NCBI GenBank assembly: GCA_028282725.1
Contig: JANQHF010000098.1
Span: forward strand, 1 to 45,418
Reading direction: 5' to 3'
Source: Saprospiraceae bacterium
GTDB lineage: Bacteria > Bacteroidota > Bacteroidia > Chitinophagales > Saprospiraceae
DNA length: 45,418 nucleotides
Shown: piece after piece, positions 25,998 to 34,723 of the stretch
Layout of the letters: the number at the start of each line of letters is the position of its first letter
Position numbering within the stretch: position 1 is the stretch's first letter
The notes under the pieces: generated by a model
What the model was told of the DNA's origin: nothing
The model's database searches: none
Seen by the model: only the letters and a program-made list of their open reading frames with translations
Program-made: the position numbers and the translations under genes

Positions 25998-27248
25998 CTA
26001 AATATTTTTTTCCGACCTCAGGTTTTCTAATTTACTTTTCAGGTATGTTATTTCTTTCTTACTGCTGCTTGATTGAATGGCTTTTTCCAGTAGCAATTCT
26101 ATTTGAAACCTGTTTTTCATTTTATCATACAATTCCACTCCAACCATGTAATAGGAGATCATGTCACTAATTCTATTTTGGTCGATTGCTTCATAGAGAC
26201 TCTTAGCTTCATCAATTTCATCCAAACGCAGAAGCACCATGATCAGATTCAGAAGAATCAAAGTACTTGATTCTATCCTGTACAAGCTTCTGTACAATAC
26301 CAGGAGCATCTTCCAATCCGTTTGCTCAAAAGAAGTGGCCATGCAGTGTTGTGCACTTATAAATGCCTCTATTTGAAACTTACTTTTATGATCATTTCCC
26401 GAAGCTGAATTTTCAAGATAATAGTGCCCCAATTTGATGAAGTATTGATCCCATTTGTTTCGATCCTGTTCATGGATCGGAACAATATTTCCCTCTGCGT
26501 CAATCCTGCTTTCAAATCTTGAGATATGATAACACATCAATGACATCAGTGCCAATGTGTCTTTATCACCCAGTGGATGCCCACACAAGTATTTGCACAA
26601 TCGCATGGCTTCAAGACATAGGTCCTTTCGAATCCACTTATCCTGATGGCTACTATAATATCCTTCATTGAAAAGCAGGTAGAGACAAGTGTGCACCAGA
26701 GTTCTTCTCTCGGCCAATTCGTGTTTACCGGGCCATTCAAATTGAAGTTTTTGGTCTTTCAGCATTTGACGGGCTCTGAGTATTCTCTTCTTTACCGTAG
26801 CTTTCTTCGTGAGCAATGCTCTTGCTACTTCCTGGTCACCGAAGCCGGCAAGTGTTTTTAACATAAATGCCAGTCGATCTTCAACCTTTAATTCCGGATG
26901 ACAAATTAGAAACAGCAGTTTGAGTTCCGGATCGTGCAATTCTTCATTGAACTCACTCGCCGGTTCAATTTCATGTTGATTATCAATTTGATTACAGTCC
27001 TTTCTGGCGGTTGTCCTCAGAACATCCAGTAATGCATTTTTGGCAACCTGGTATAACCATCCCCTGGCACTCTCAGGGACACCTTGATATGGCCAGGTCT
27101 TGAGTGCCTTGTAATAAGAGTCCATAACGGCATTCTCAATAAGATCTATATTGTCTAGGCCAAAACGTGCAATCAGCAATGAAACCAAACGCCCATAAGT
27201 ATTTCGAAAGATTTGGTCGATTGCTTTATTTACTTCCTGGTTGATCAT
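25998..27248 (-). CDS. ECF sigma factor with C-terminal TPR-like domain (ECF42-like)
   Basis: This is a 416-residue RNA polymerase sigma factor. Region 2 is seen at residues about 15-75 (VSLLIARFGLDNIDLIENAVMDSYYKALKTWP, then GWLYQVAKNALLDVLR). Region 4 at about 120-170 has the helix-turn-helix FGDQEVARALLTKKATVKKRILRARQML. The remaining 240 residues are helical, with LLFNEGYYSS and a tetratricopeptide-like tail, as in the COG4941/ECF42 group. That group lacks a classical anti-sigma factor and is linked to YCII/DGPF proteins, exactly the gene found 30 bases upstream. The C-terminal extension probably controls activity. The ATG at 27248 is well placed. Confidence 0.88.
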   Translation of the reverse strand: MINQEVNKAIDQIFRNTYGRLVSLLIARFGLDNIDLIENAVMDSYYKALKTWPYQGVPESARGWLYQVAKNALLDVLRTTARKDCNQIDNQHEIEPASEFNEELHDPELKLLFLICHPELKVEDRLAFMLKTLAGFGDQEVARALLTKKATVKKRILRARQMLKDQKLQFEWPGKHELAERRTLVHTCLYLLFNEGYYSSHQDKWIRKDLCLEAMRLCKYLCGHPLGDKDTLALMSLMCYHISRFESRIDAEGNIVPIHEQDRNKWDQYFIKLGHYYLENSASGNDHKSKFQIEAFISAQHCMATSFEQTDWKMLLVLYRSLYRIESSTLILLNLIMVLLRLDEIDEAKSLYEAIDQNRISDMISYYMVGVELYDKMKNRFQIELLLEKAIQSSSSKKEITYLKSKLENLRSEKNI

Positions 27249-27278
27249 TAATATCCTTTGAATACTTCAGAATATCGA

Positions 27279-27620
27279 TCAGAACATCTGAATTTCCCGA
27301 ATTTCCACTTTCCCATCAAGGTCGTAATCGGGGTATTTGTCAGTCAAGGATGTTGCATGTTCTAAGTCCCTTGCTTTTACAATGAAATATCCGGTGATCA
27401 ATTCATTGGTTTCTACAAAAGGCCCATTGGTTACGAGATGATCATTTCCTTTAATACGAGTTGCGGCGTTTTTTAATGCCCTTCCTTCGAGGTAGAGATC
27501 TTCCTTTTTCAATTCTTCTATCCATGCATTCCACCGTTGTAATCGCTCCTGAAAATCCTGGGGAGACATGTCCTTTGTTTCATAATCTCCTCCAACAAAA
27601 ATCATCATAAACTCTTTCAT
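27279..27620 (-). CDS. YCII/DGPF-family protein paired with the sigma factor
   Basis: This is a 113-residue ferredoxin-like protein of the YCII (COG3795/DGPF) family. The ATG at 27620 (MKEFMMIFVGGDY) is chosen: AAGGTAAAAGAT lies just upstream and family similarity begins here, while the frame extends 21 codons further with no resemblance. Visible family blocks are the FMMIF start, the W-x-x-W-I-E-E-L helix, VTNGPFVETNELITGYFIVKA (conserved G-P-F and the G-Y/F-x-I strand), and KVEIREIQMF at the end. YCII folds carry a His-Asp catalytic pair in some members, but the role of DGPF proteins in ECF42 systems is unknown. It is the first gene of the three-gene operon. Confidence 0.85.
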   Translation of the reverse strand: MKEFMMIFVGGDYETKDMSPQDFQERLQRWNAWIEELKKEDLYLEGRALKNAATRIKGNDHLVTNGPFVETNELITGYFIVKARDLEHATSLTDKYPDYDLDGKVEIREIQMF

Positions 27621-27771
27621 ATCTTTTACCTTATTATTAATAATTTGTAACCATAACGATTTGGCATCCGTCAAAGGAGACAAATTCCCAACTTTTTCAC
27701 AAGTGAATAAAAACTCGGTCTGATTTCCGTCGAAAGAATGTTACATTTTATATAAAATTCGATTGATCTAA

Positions 27772-27800
27772 TTGCTCAAACTGACCCGAATTGTACTTTG
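27772..27800 (+). promoter_or_regulatory. Putative promoter upstream of the tricorn-like gene
   Basis: TTG at 27772-27774 and TACTTTG at 27794-27800 with 19 bases between roughly fit Bacteroidota -33/-7 boxes; the -7 box is one base short of TAnnTTTG. It would leave about 35 bases of leader before the ATG at 27841. Tentative, judged by eye. Confidence 0.25.
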
Positions 27801-27840
27801 TGAGGATCAACTAACAATAAAGTTTCTAAATATCCTAGTT

Positions 27841-30800
27841 ATGAAAAATTATGTCCTTTCCGCAGCCTTTCTCTTTGTATCCTTCTTCGGGCATTCCCAG
27901 ATCAATGCCAAATTGATGCGCTATGCTGATATTTCTGATCAACACATCACCTTTGTCTATGGTGGAGATTTATGGCTCGTTGATAAAAATGGAGGTACTG
28001 CCTATCAAATTACCCATAGTCCAGGTGAGGAGTCCTATCCGAGATTTTCACCGGATGGCCAATTCATTGGCTACACTGCAAGCTATCAAGGCAATTCCGA
28101 TGTCTATGTTATCCCTGTCCAGGGAGGCTTGCCGACTCGTGTCACCTATGCTTCCTGGTCTGATCGGATGATTGACTGGCATCCTGATGGTGAGCATCTG
28201 GTTTTTGCTTCCAGGCGCGAAATCGGACAGAGATCTTCTCAGCAGTTTTTTACAGTGAGCAAAAATGGAGGCTTTGCACAAAGACTCATCATTCCATACG
28301 GAGAATTGGCATCCTATTCTCCTGACGGCCGATACATGGCTTATATCACGAAGATTACGGAAAACTATCCTTTCAAAAGATATCGGGGCGGTCTTGCCTC
28401 CGATATTTATATTCATGATTTCGATAACCATACAGCAGTAAATATTACGGATAGTGATGCCATTGATGGCAAGCCAGCCTGGTGCGGGGACAAACTTTAT
28501 TTTCTTTCAGATCAGGACGAATTTATGCGATTGAATATTTGGTCTTATGATCCTGAAACAAAGGAATTTGATCAATTGACATTTTTCGAGGACTTTGATA
28601 TTTCCCAATTGTCTGCAAGTGGAAGTGAGTTGATTTTTGAAGCAGGTGGATCATTATACATTTTTGATACCGGTAACAAGACGTACGCTCCCCTGGACAT
28701 TCAAATTGTCAGTGATTTGTCCGTAGAGATGCCAAGGAAAAAGAGTGTGAAAGACGCGATTCAAAGAGTGACCGCTGCTCCAGAAGGCAAAAGAATCATC
28801 TTTGAAGCCAGGGGAGAACTTTTTGATGTTCCGGTTAAGGAAGGAGTTACACTAAACCTGACGAACTCAAGTGGGGCATTTGATCGCGACCCTTCATGGT
28901 CTCCTGATGGCACGTTACTGGCATTCTGGAGTGACAGAAATGGAGAAAACGAAATATATATTCAGAAATACGGCGATCGCGATTCCATAGTACAGATCAC
29001 CGATCATGGCTCAGGATATGGTTACACTCTTTATTGGTCTCCTGACAATGAATACCTGGCATATGTCGATTATAAGAATGACATCAAGGTTATTAATGTC
29101 AACACGCACGAGGAAGTTACAGCGGATAACCTGGACTGGAACTTAGGTCACAACAGTCGCCAGGGATATTTGATTTCATGGTCCCCTGATTCCAAATGGA
29201 TCACTTATGAAAAAGGTTGCGATAATGCCAATGGTGCAGTGTATGTTTATCAAATGGATGACCGCAGTGTCCACCAGTTGACGAGTGGTTATTTCAATGA
29301 CAGTGATCCGATTTTCGGGACGAAAGGTGATTACATTTTTTATAAGACGGATCGAAACCTCAGACCTCATTACTCTGATATGGCCGATGGAACCTGGGTT
29401 TATCCCAACGCAACCCAAATAGCAGCCCTTCCTTTGAGAAAAGAGGTGCCTCATCTTTTATCACCGCGTAATGATGAGCTATCCAAAAAGAAAGAGGAAA
29501 AAGATACCTCCGAACTAGTGGTTACGATTGAAATGGATCAGATCGAGAGCAGGATGATCGTTCTGCCGGCTGACGCCGGGAATATCGGGGATATGCTGGC
29601 ATTTGACGGTAAATTGGTTTATGTCAGGGTGCCGAATACGGGCTCCGAAAAAGATGACCGATCACTGGTCCTGTATGATTTTGAAGATAGGGAAGAAGAC
29701 ACTGTTATGGACGTCGTGGATGGAATGGCACCTACAGCTGATGGGAAAAAGATAATTGTACGCAGCAAAAGAAGATGGGGCATCATTAAACCATCCAAAG
29801 GACAGAAAATCAAAGATGCAATATCCACGGATGGCCTTGTCATGAATCACGTCCCACGCGAGGAATGGCGGCAACTCTTCAATGATGCATGGAGACGTCA
29901 CAGGGATTTTTTCTACGATGAAGATATGCATGGTCTCGATTGGGAAGCGCTTCGAACACAATATGGAGCCCTGATTGAAGATGCTCGCACGCGATGGGAC
30001 GTTTCATTTATCATCTCTAATCTAAGTGCCGAATTAAGCGCCGGCCATACTTATACTTTTGGTGGAGATGTTGAACGGGTACAACCTCAGAATACCGGAT
30101 ATCTCGGGATTGACTGGGAAGCTGATGGTGAACGATACAGGATTAAAAGAATAGTCCGTCCGGCCGTCTGGGATTCAGAAGTCAGATCACCTTTTGACAA
30201 AACCGGAATCGCAATTGAAGAAGGCGATTATATAATGTCTGTCAATGGGATGGATATTGGTACTGATAAGGACCCTTATGCCAATTTTGAAGGACTTTCA
30301 GGCAAGACTGTAATTCTGACAGTGAGTAAATCCGGCACTGAAGATGATGCTGAAGATCATATTATTGAATGCCTTTCTATCCAGGATGAAAGCCGATTAA
30401 GGCACTTGGAATGGATAGAAAATAATCGCAAAAAGGTAGATGAATTATCTAATGGCCGACTGGGATATGTCTATATGTCCAATACAGGAGGAAGAGGCCA
30501 ACTGGAACTGGTCAGGATGTATTACGGCCAATTGGACAAGGAGGGATTTATCATTGATGAGCGATTCAATGGTGGAGGACAGCTTGCGGACAGGTTCCTT
30601 GAATTGATGAAGCGACCCGTCGTGTACAACTTGCACTGGCGTCATGGACGCGATCATACACACCCTACGAAGACCAATACCGGACCCATGGGAATGCTGA
30701 TCAATGGATGGGCAGGTTCCGGTGGAGATGGTCTTCCATGGGCTTTCCAGGAATTGAATGCGGGGCCTATAGTAGGCGAGCGTACATTAGGAATATTGGT

Positions 30801-31077
30801 CGGCCCGGCAACCGGACACAGGTTGATTGACGGTGGTGGAATTACGGTACCAGGAGCAAGGCTCTATGATAATGACGGACATTGGTTTTGGGAAGGAGTC
30901 GGAGTCACTCCTGATATTGAGGTCTGGGACGATCCGAATATTCTAATGCAGGGTAGGGATCCTCAAATTGAAAGGGTCGTAGAGGAAGTCTTGAAAAACC
31001 TCGAGACGAATCCTCCAATGGCCACACCTGCTCCCCCTAAGGAAATAAGAACGGCAGCCGGTCTGAATGGGAATTAG
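27841..31077 (+). CDS. Exported tricorn-like S41 protease
   Basis: This is a 1078-residue serine protease. The ATG at 27841 is used because it opens a signal peptide (MKNYVLSAAFLFVSFFGHSQ); the frame extends 23 codons upstream with no signal character. PD40/TolB-type propeller repeats fill residues 20-600 (for example PRFSPDGQFIGYTA, PSWSPDGTLLAFWS). A helical region with FNDAWRRHRDFFYDEDMHG marks the tricorn core start. H736 (LSAGHTYTFGG) matches the catalytic His, a PDZ-like segment follows (EGDYIMSVNGMDIG), and the nucleophile is S960 in GWAGSGGDGLP. The order matches archaeal tricorn protease, but with an export signal. It probably degrades peptides in the periplasm. It is divergent from the YCII operon. 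Confidence 0.9.
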   Translation: MKNYVLSAAFLFVSFFGHSQINAKLMRYADISDQHITFVYGGDLWLVDKNGGTAYQITHSPGEESYPRFSPDGQFIGYTASYQGNSDVYVIPVQGGLPTRVTYASWSDRMIDWHPDGEHLVFASRREIGQRSSQQFFTVSKNGGFAQRLIIPYGELASYSPDGRYMAYITKITENYPFKRYRGGLASDIYIHDFDNHTAVNITDSDAIDGKPAWCGDKLYFLSDQDEFMRLNIWSYDPETKEFDQLTFFEDFDISQLSASGSELIFEAGGSLYIFDTGNKTYAPLDIQIVSDLSVEMPRKKSVKDAIQRVTAAPEGKRIIFEARGELFDVPVKEGVTLNLTNSSGAFDRDPSWSPDGTLLAFWSDRNGENEIYIQKYGDRDSIVQITDHGSGYGYTLYWSPDNEYLAYVDYKNDIKVINVNTHEEVTADNLDWNLGHNSRQGYLISWSPDSKWITYEKGCDNANGAVYVYQMDDRSVHQLTSGYFNDSDPIFGTKGDYIFYKTDRNLRPHYSDMADGTWVYPNATQIAALPLRKEVPHLLSPRNDELSKKKEEKDTSELVVTIEMDQIESRMIVLPADAGNIGDMLAFDGKLVYVRVPNTGSEKDDRSLVLYDFEDREEDTVMDVVDGMAPTADGKKIIVRSKRRWGIIKPSKGQKIKDAISTDGLVMNHVPREEWRQLFNDAWRRHRDFFYDEDMHGLDWEALRTQYGALIEDARTRWDVSFIISNLSAELSAGHTYTFGGDVERVQPQNTGYLGIDWEADGERYRIKRIVRPAVWDSEVRSPFDKTGIAIEEGDYIMSVNGMDIGTDKDPYANFEGLSGKTVILTVSKSGTEDDAEDHIIECLSIQDESRLRHLEWIENNRKKVDELSNGRLGYVYMSNTGGRGQLELVRMYYGQLDKEGFIIDERFNGGGQLADRFLELMKRPVVYNLHWRHGRDHTHPTKTNTGPMGMLINGWAGSGGDGLPWAFQELNAGPIVGERTLGILVGPATGHRLIDGGGITVPGARLYDNDGHWFWEGVGVTPDIEVWDDPNILMQGRDPQIERVVEEVLKNLETNPPMATPAPPKEIRTAAGLNGN

Positions 31078-31137
31078 GAGTAAAGAGCGAGGTTTACTGT
31101 TTCACGTGACTGGTCGCGTAGCTGGCAGGGTGGATGC

Positions 31138-31180
31138 GTCACCTTACTTAAAGGCGTCACCTGCCTTTAAGTAAGGTGAC
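31138..31180. repeat. Perfect 18-bp intergenic palindrome (REP-like)
   Basis: Arms GTCACCTTACTTAAAGGC (31138-31155) and its exact complement (31163-31180) surround a 7-base loop that itself begins GTCACC. It lies 60 bases after the tricorn-like gene, in a 268-base spacer with no gene. The preceding GGGTGGATGCGTCAC matches GGGTGGATGCATCAC before the palindrome at 45274, so they look like members of one dispersed family. It could also serve as a terminator, though it lacks a T-tract. Confidence 0.7.
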
Positions 31181-31345
31181 ACGTAATATTCTACTGATTA
31201 TCAACATATTATACATGCAAATATTAACTTATATTAGAAATCTGCTTTTGTTGGCAAAAAACCATCACCGCTAAAACCTTCAGCTGCCTTTCTATACATC
31301 TTGATTAACATTTTATGTTGGGCGTGAAAAAACTATCTTTAGAAT

Positions 31346-31732
31346 ATGAGATTGGGAATTATAAGTATAGCACTGGTAGTATTCTGTACATTAACAAGCA
31401 AAGCGCAACAGATGGATCCTGACTTTGCCTCCTACGATTTAAGTAATATTCTCTCTGAAATGGATGAGAATGGCAGCCCCTGGCTCTCTTTCTTCGATGG
31501 TCAAAATCTGTTTACCGGTATCTACAGATTGAAAGCGGGAGCAGAAGATCAGCAACAGCCGCATAAGACCGATGAAGTCTATTACGTCATCAGCGGCAAA
31601 GCTAAATTTCAGGTGGGAGATCAAATTTCAGCTGTCAAAAAAGGTCAGATATTGTTCGTAAAGGCTGATGTAGATCACAGGTTTTTTGAAATAGAGGAGG
31701 AATTGGTTCTTCTCGTCTTTTTTGACAAATGA
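31346..31732 (+). CDS. Exported small cupin
   Basis: This 128-residue cupin has an apparent Sec signal (MRLGIISIALVVFCTLTSKAQ). Motif 1 is AEDQQQPHKTDEVYYVISGKAKFQVG, in which the usual first His is replaced by Gln in QQPHKTDE, leaving one clear His and the Glu. Motif 2 is KKGQILFVKADVDHRFFEI with the last His. The role is unknown. It lies 19 bases before the ModA-like gene on the same strand, so the two are probably cotranscribed, which would suggest a periplasmic metal- or oxyanion-related task; this is inference. Confidence 0.75.
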   Translation: MRLGIISIALVVFCTLTSKAQQMDPDFASYDLSNILSEMDENGSPWLSFFDGQNLFTGIYRLKAGAEDQQQPHKTDEVYYVISGKAKFQVGDQISAVKKGQILFVKADVDHRFFEIEEELVLLVFFDK

Positions 31733-31751
31733 ACATTTGCCCGAGTTGCAG

Positions 31752-32498
31752 ATGAGAATCTTTGTCCTATCCTTTGTCTGGGTGATGATCGGCTGTAACG
31801 CCAATAAGTATCCTGTCCTGAGAATTGCGGCCTCCGCAAATATGCAGTTTGCCGCTGAAGAGATTGTGTCCAAATTTAAAGATCAGTTTGACATTTCCTC
31901 AGAAATAATAATCGGATCATCAGGTAAGCTTACCGCTCAAATAATGGAAGGGGCACCTTTCGATATCTTTCTGTCCGCTGACAAAAAATACCCGGAACAA
32001 TTGGTTCAGGATGGGCGTACCTCTAGTGAACCCATTTTATATGCAAGAGGCACTCTTGTCTTATGGACGATGGATGAACATGTCCCGCTTTCATTGTCTA
32101 ACTTTGCAGAATCCAGTTCAACCCGGGTGGCAATAGCCAACCCACTGACGGCTCCATACGGCAAAGCGGCTGTTGATTATCTTGAAAATGCAGGTCTTTA
32201 TTCGGATATCGAAGATCACCTGGTCTTCGGAGAAAGCCTTGCACAGATCAACCAGTTTGCCTTTTCTCGAGCCACGACCTATGCCATCACTTCAAAATCC
32301 GCAGTGCTTTCGGACAACTTGCAGGCTAAGGGAAGATGGATGGACCTGGACACCTCTGATTACCCTGCTATCAATCAATACGCCATTTCACTTAATACAA
32401 ACCTGAAGTTGTCTAAAGAAATTCAATTATTCCAACAATTCCTGGTTTCTGCAGAAGGGAAGAAAATTTTAAGACGATATGGTTATATCGTTGAATGA
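31752..32498 (+). CDS. modA: ModA-like molybdate-binding lipoprotein
   Basis: This is a 248-residue periplasmic solute-binding protein for molybdate/tungstate-type oxyanions. The ATG at 31752 opens a lipoprotein signal with C15 in VMIGC; ten further in-frame codons upstream overlap the cupin gene. ModA hallmarks are AASANMQFAAEEI near residue 26, GSSGKLTAQIMEGAPFDIFLSAD near residues 55-77 (the two Ser residues bind the oxyanion), ANPLTAPYGKAA near residue 135, and an FSRATTYAITS segment. No ModB permease or ModC ATPase follows: the next gene is an unrelated membrane protein. It may work with a permease encoded elsewhere. Confidence 0.85.
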   Translation: MRIFVLSFVWVMIGCNANKYPVLRIAASANMQFAAEEIVSKFKDQFDISSEIIIGSSGKLTAQIMEGAPFDIFLSADKKYPEQLVQDGRTSSEPILYARGTLVLWTMDEHVPLSLSNFAESSSTRVAIANPLTAPYGKAAVDYLENAGLYSDIEDHLVFGESLAQINQFAFSRATTYAITSKSAVLSDNLQAKGRWMDLDTSDYPAINQYAISLNTNLKLSKEIQLFQQFLVSAEGKKILRRYGYIVE

Positions 32499-32564
32499 AA
32501 ACAATAATACCTTGTACAAACAAAACTGAACGCTTTCTTGAGCACCTCCTTGCGCAGTGGTTTA

Positions 32565-34007
32565 ATGGCCCGGATTTTCCCTGTTTCAAATTCCAATTTC
32601 CGGATGATTGTAACGGGATACACGATCTTGTTTGCCTATGTGGCAATCAGAGCTGTTAAACTTTCTTTGGTACATGATGAATGTCTGAGTCACACAATGG
32701 TGCTCGGAATTGATTACTGGAGATCAACTGCCAATCATCACGTACTCAATACTTTCATGATGGAAGTAAGTGCCCAAATCTTTGGCCAAAGTGAATGGGC
32801 TCTCCGGCTTCCCAATGTATTGTCATTTTTACTTTACTTACTCTCCTGTTTTCTTATTACACGGCTGATCAAGCATCCAAAACTTCAATTATTCTGTGCT
32901 GGCTTCCTGGTCTTGCACCCATTCATGCTGGACTTCTTTTCTCTTGCGAGAGGCTATGGAATCTCTCTGGGTTTTATGTCAATGAGCCTTTACTTCCTGT
33001 TGAGGAGATCTATAAAACCTGAGACATTTGGTGAGTGGATCACAGACTATGCATGGGCCATAGTGATGGGTGCTCTTGCAATCCTGGCCAATTTGGCAAT
33101 GATCAATTATTTCATTGCCATGATTGGAGTCTTTGCCCTGACCTATTTGAGATTGGTTCAAAAAAAAGCCATCAGGAAGGTGTGGATGCATCTTGCTGCC
33201 CTTGTAACATTTTCGTTCTCCTTTATTCCAATTATTCTAGGAGGGGACCGATTGCTCCATTTGAGCAGAGAAGATGAATTATATATTGGAGAACCCAATC
33301 TTTTATCATCCATTCAATCATTCACGGATAGCATTCTCTATGTCTTCAATGTTCCTTCGTGGATTCCCTATGTTCTTCAAGCCACTGTGCTCATCCTATT
33401 TGCACTCATTACGATATCATTACTATACAAAAGGGTCTTTTCTTCCAGGTTGGCTACTACTACCCTGGTCGTTTACTTGATTGCGATTGGATTGATTTTG
33501 GAAAATCTAATTTTCTCGGTAAATTTTCCCACTCCGAGAACCGCTCTTCCATTTATACCCTTGTTGAGCCTGTGTATCATCTTTTTCTTTGAACATCTGA
33601 TTCTATATTACGAAAAACGAAAGACATTGATCTTGCGATTGATGACGATTGTTGGTGCCAGCATAATGATACATTTTGTGTGCTCTCTGAACCTTAGTCA
33701 TACGAAAACCTGGCACTATGACAAGTACACAAAAGAAGTAATGTCCAGGATTGGTCAAATCGCCGGTCAATCCTCACGACCATTGACAATCAGCAATTAC
33801 TGGACTTTAGAACCCTCAATAAACTATTACATCATTACCAGGGAGCTCAATGTTCAACTTGCAGATAGGGGAGGGACACGCACTTCTACGGATTTTATTT
33901 ATGATTATGACTGGGGACAACTTCCCAAGGGATTTCTACCCCTCCTGACGTTTAAAGATACAGGCACAAGATTGCTGGCAAAATCACATTTCGTGCAAAA
34001 CCAATAA
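32565..34007 (+). CDS. Polytopic membrane glycosyltransferase-like protein (GT39/ArnT-type)
   Basis: This is a membrane protein of about 480 residues with around ten hydrophobic helices. The first ATG in the open frame is at 32565; a TTG at 32538 would add nine polar residues. After the first helix a short loop holds VHDECLSH, with the Asp-Glu pair typical of lipid-linked GT-C glycosyltransferases (PMT/ArnT). QSEWALRLPNVLSFLL is also typical of GT-C proteins (W-x-x-R-L-P-x). A soluble C-terminal domain of about 100 residues follows. It probably transfers a sugar from a polyprenyl donor on the outer face of the membrane. The substrate is unknown. It follows modA by 66 bases and converges on a GNAT gene. 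Confidence 0.65.
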   Translation: MARIFPVSNSNFRMIVTGYTILFAYVAIRAVKLSLVHDECLSHTMVLGIDYWRSTANHHVLNTFMMEVSAQIFGQSEWALRLPNVLSFLLYLLSCFLITRLIKHPKLQLFCAGFLVLHPFMLDFFSLARGYGISLGFMSMSLYFLLRRSIKPETFGEWITDYAWAIVMGALAILANLAMINYFIAMIGVFALTYLRLVQKKAIRKVWMHLAALVTFSFSFIPIILGGDRLLHLSREDELYIGEPNLLSSIQSFTDSILYVFNVPSWIPYVLQATVLILFALITISLLYKRVFSSRLATTTLVVYLIAIGLILENLIFSVNFPTPRTALPFIPLLSLCIIFFFEHLILYYEKRKTLILRLMTIVGASIMIHFVCSLNLSHTKTWHYDKYTKEVMSRIGQIAGQSSRPLTISNYWTLEPSINYYIITRELNVQLADRGGTRTSTDFIYDYDWGQLPKGFLPLLTFKDTGTRLLAKSHFVQNQ

Positions 34008-34034
34008 AAGTCGGATGTAATCAAGAAAAATTCA

Positions 34035-34571
34035 TCACAATTCCAATTTCATAAGAATATCTGTTTGCCGGTCATTTCCCAACTTGAATTTGTGGGTACC
34101 GAATTTGCTAAATCCTAGTCTTTCATAAAATCGGATGGCCCTTTTATTTTGATCCCAAACCCCTAGCCATATATTTTCAAATTTTTCTTTTTGACCAATG
34201 TGAATGGCATGATCCATCAGCAGTTTGCCAATATGCATTCCCTGGTATGAACCGACCACATAGATCCTCTCTACTTCAAGACTATTTTGAAAATAATCTC
34301 CGGTTTGTGCATCTCCTTTATTTAATTTCAGATAGGCAATTTCCTTTCCTTCAATCGTTCCAAAAAAGAACCTCGATTCGGGATCCTCTAGTTCTTTACG
34401 TACATTATCCAATCCAAAGGATTCCTGGAGATAGACCTTCATGTCTTCAGGATCATTTACCTTGCCGAATGCTTCTGCAAAAGTTGAATGTGCCAGATCC
34501 CTTAACTGAGGGAGTTCCTCAGATCCTACCTGTCTGATACCAATTCGGGGAGTCCAATTCGATTGCTTCAC
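34035..34571 (-). CDS. GNAT-family N-acetyltransferase
   Basis: This 178-residue protein has the acetyl-CoA loop SYQGMHIGKLLMDHAI (Q-x-x-x-I-G-K) near residues 108-123. Before it lies the ERIYVVG beta-4 strand and after it WLGVWDQNKRAIRFYERLGF, the standard GNAT C-terminal strand-helix, closing with DRQTDILMKLEL. Members of this subgroup acetylate small amines or ribosomal or spermidine-type substrates; the target here cannot be told. It is convergent with the glycosyltransferase-like gene (27 bases) and divergent from the cytochrome-containing lipoprotein gene. Confidence 0.85.
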   Translation of the reverse strand: MKQSNWTPRIGIRQVGSEELPQLRDLAHSTFAEAFGKVNDPEDMKVYLQESFGLDNVRKELEDPESRFFFGTIEGKEIAYLKLNKGDAQTGDYFQNSLEVERIYVVGSYQGMHIGKLLMDHAIHIGQKEKFENIWLGVWDQNKRAIRFYERLGFSKFGTHKFKLGNDRQTDILMKLEL

Positions 34572-34723
34572 TATATAAAAATATGTGGATTATCTGCAAG
34601 TTGTACTGAATGTCGAATAATCTGAATAAACAAAAAGCTTCAGCTTGAAATTGTCTCAATTTCCTTCGTGTGATTTTTCACTATTTTGTTTAAGTAATTC
34701 GTTGTCAATAACATTGTTGAACT

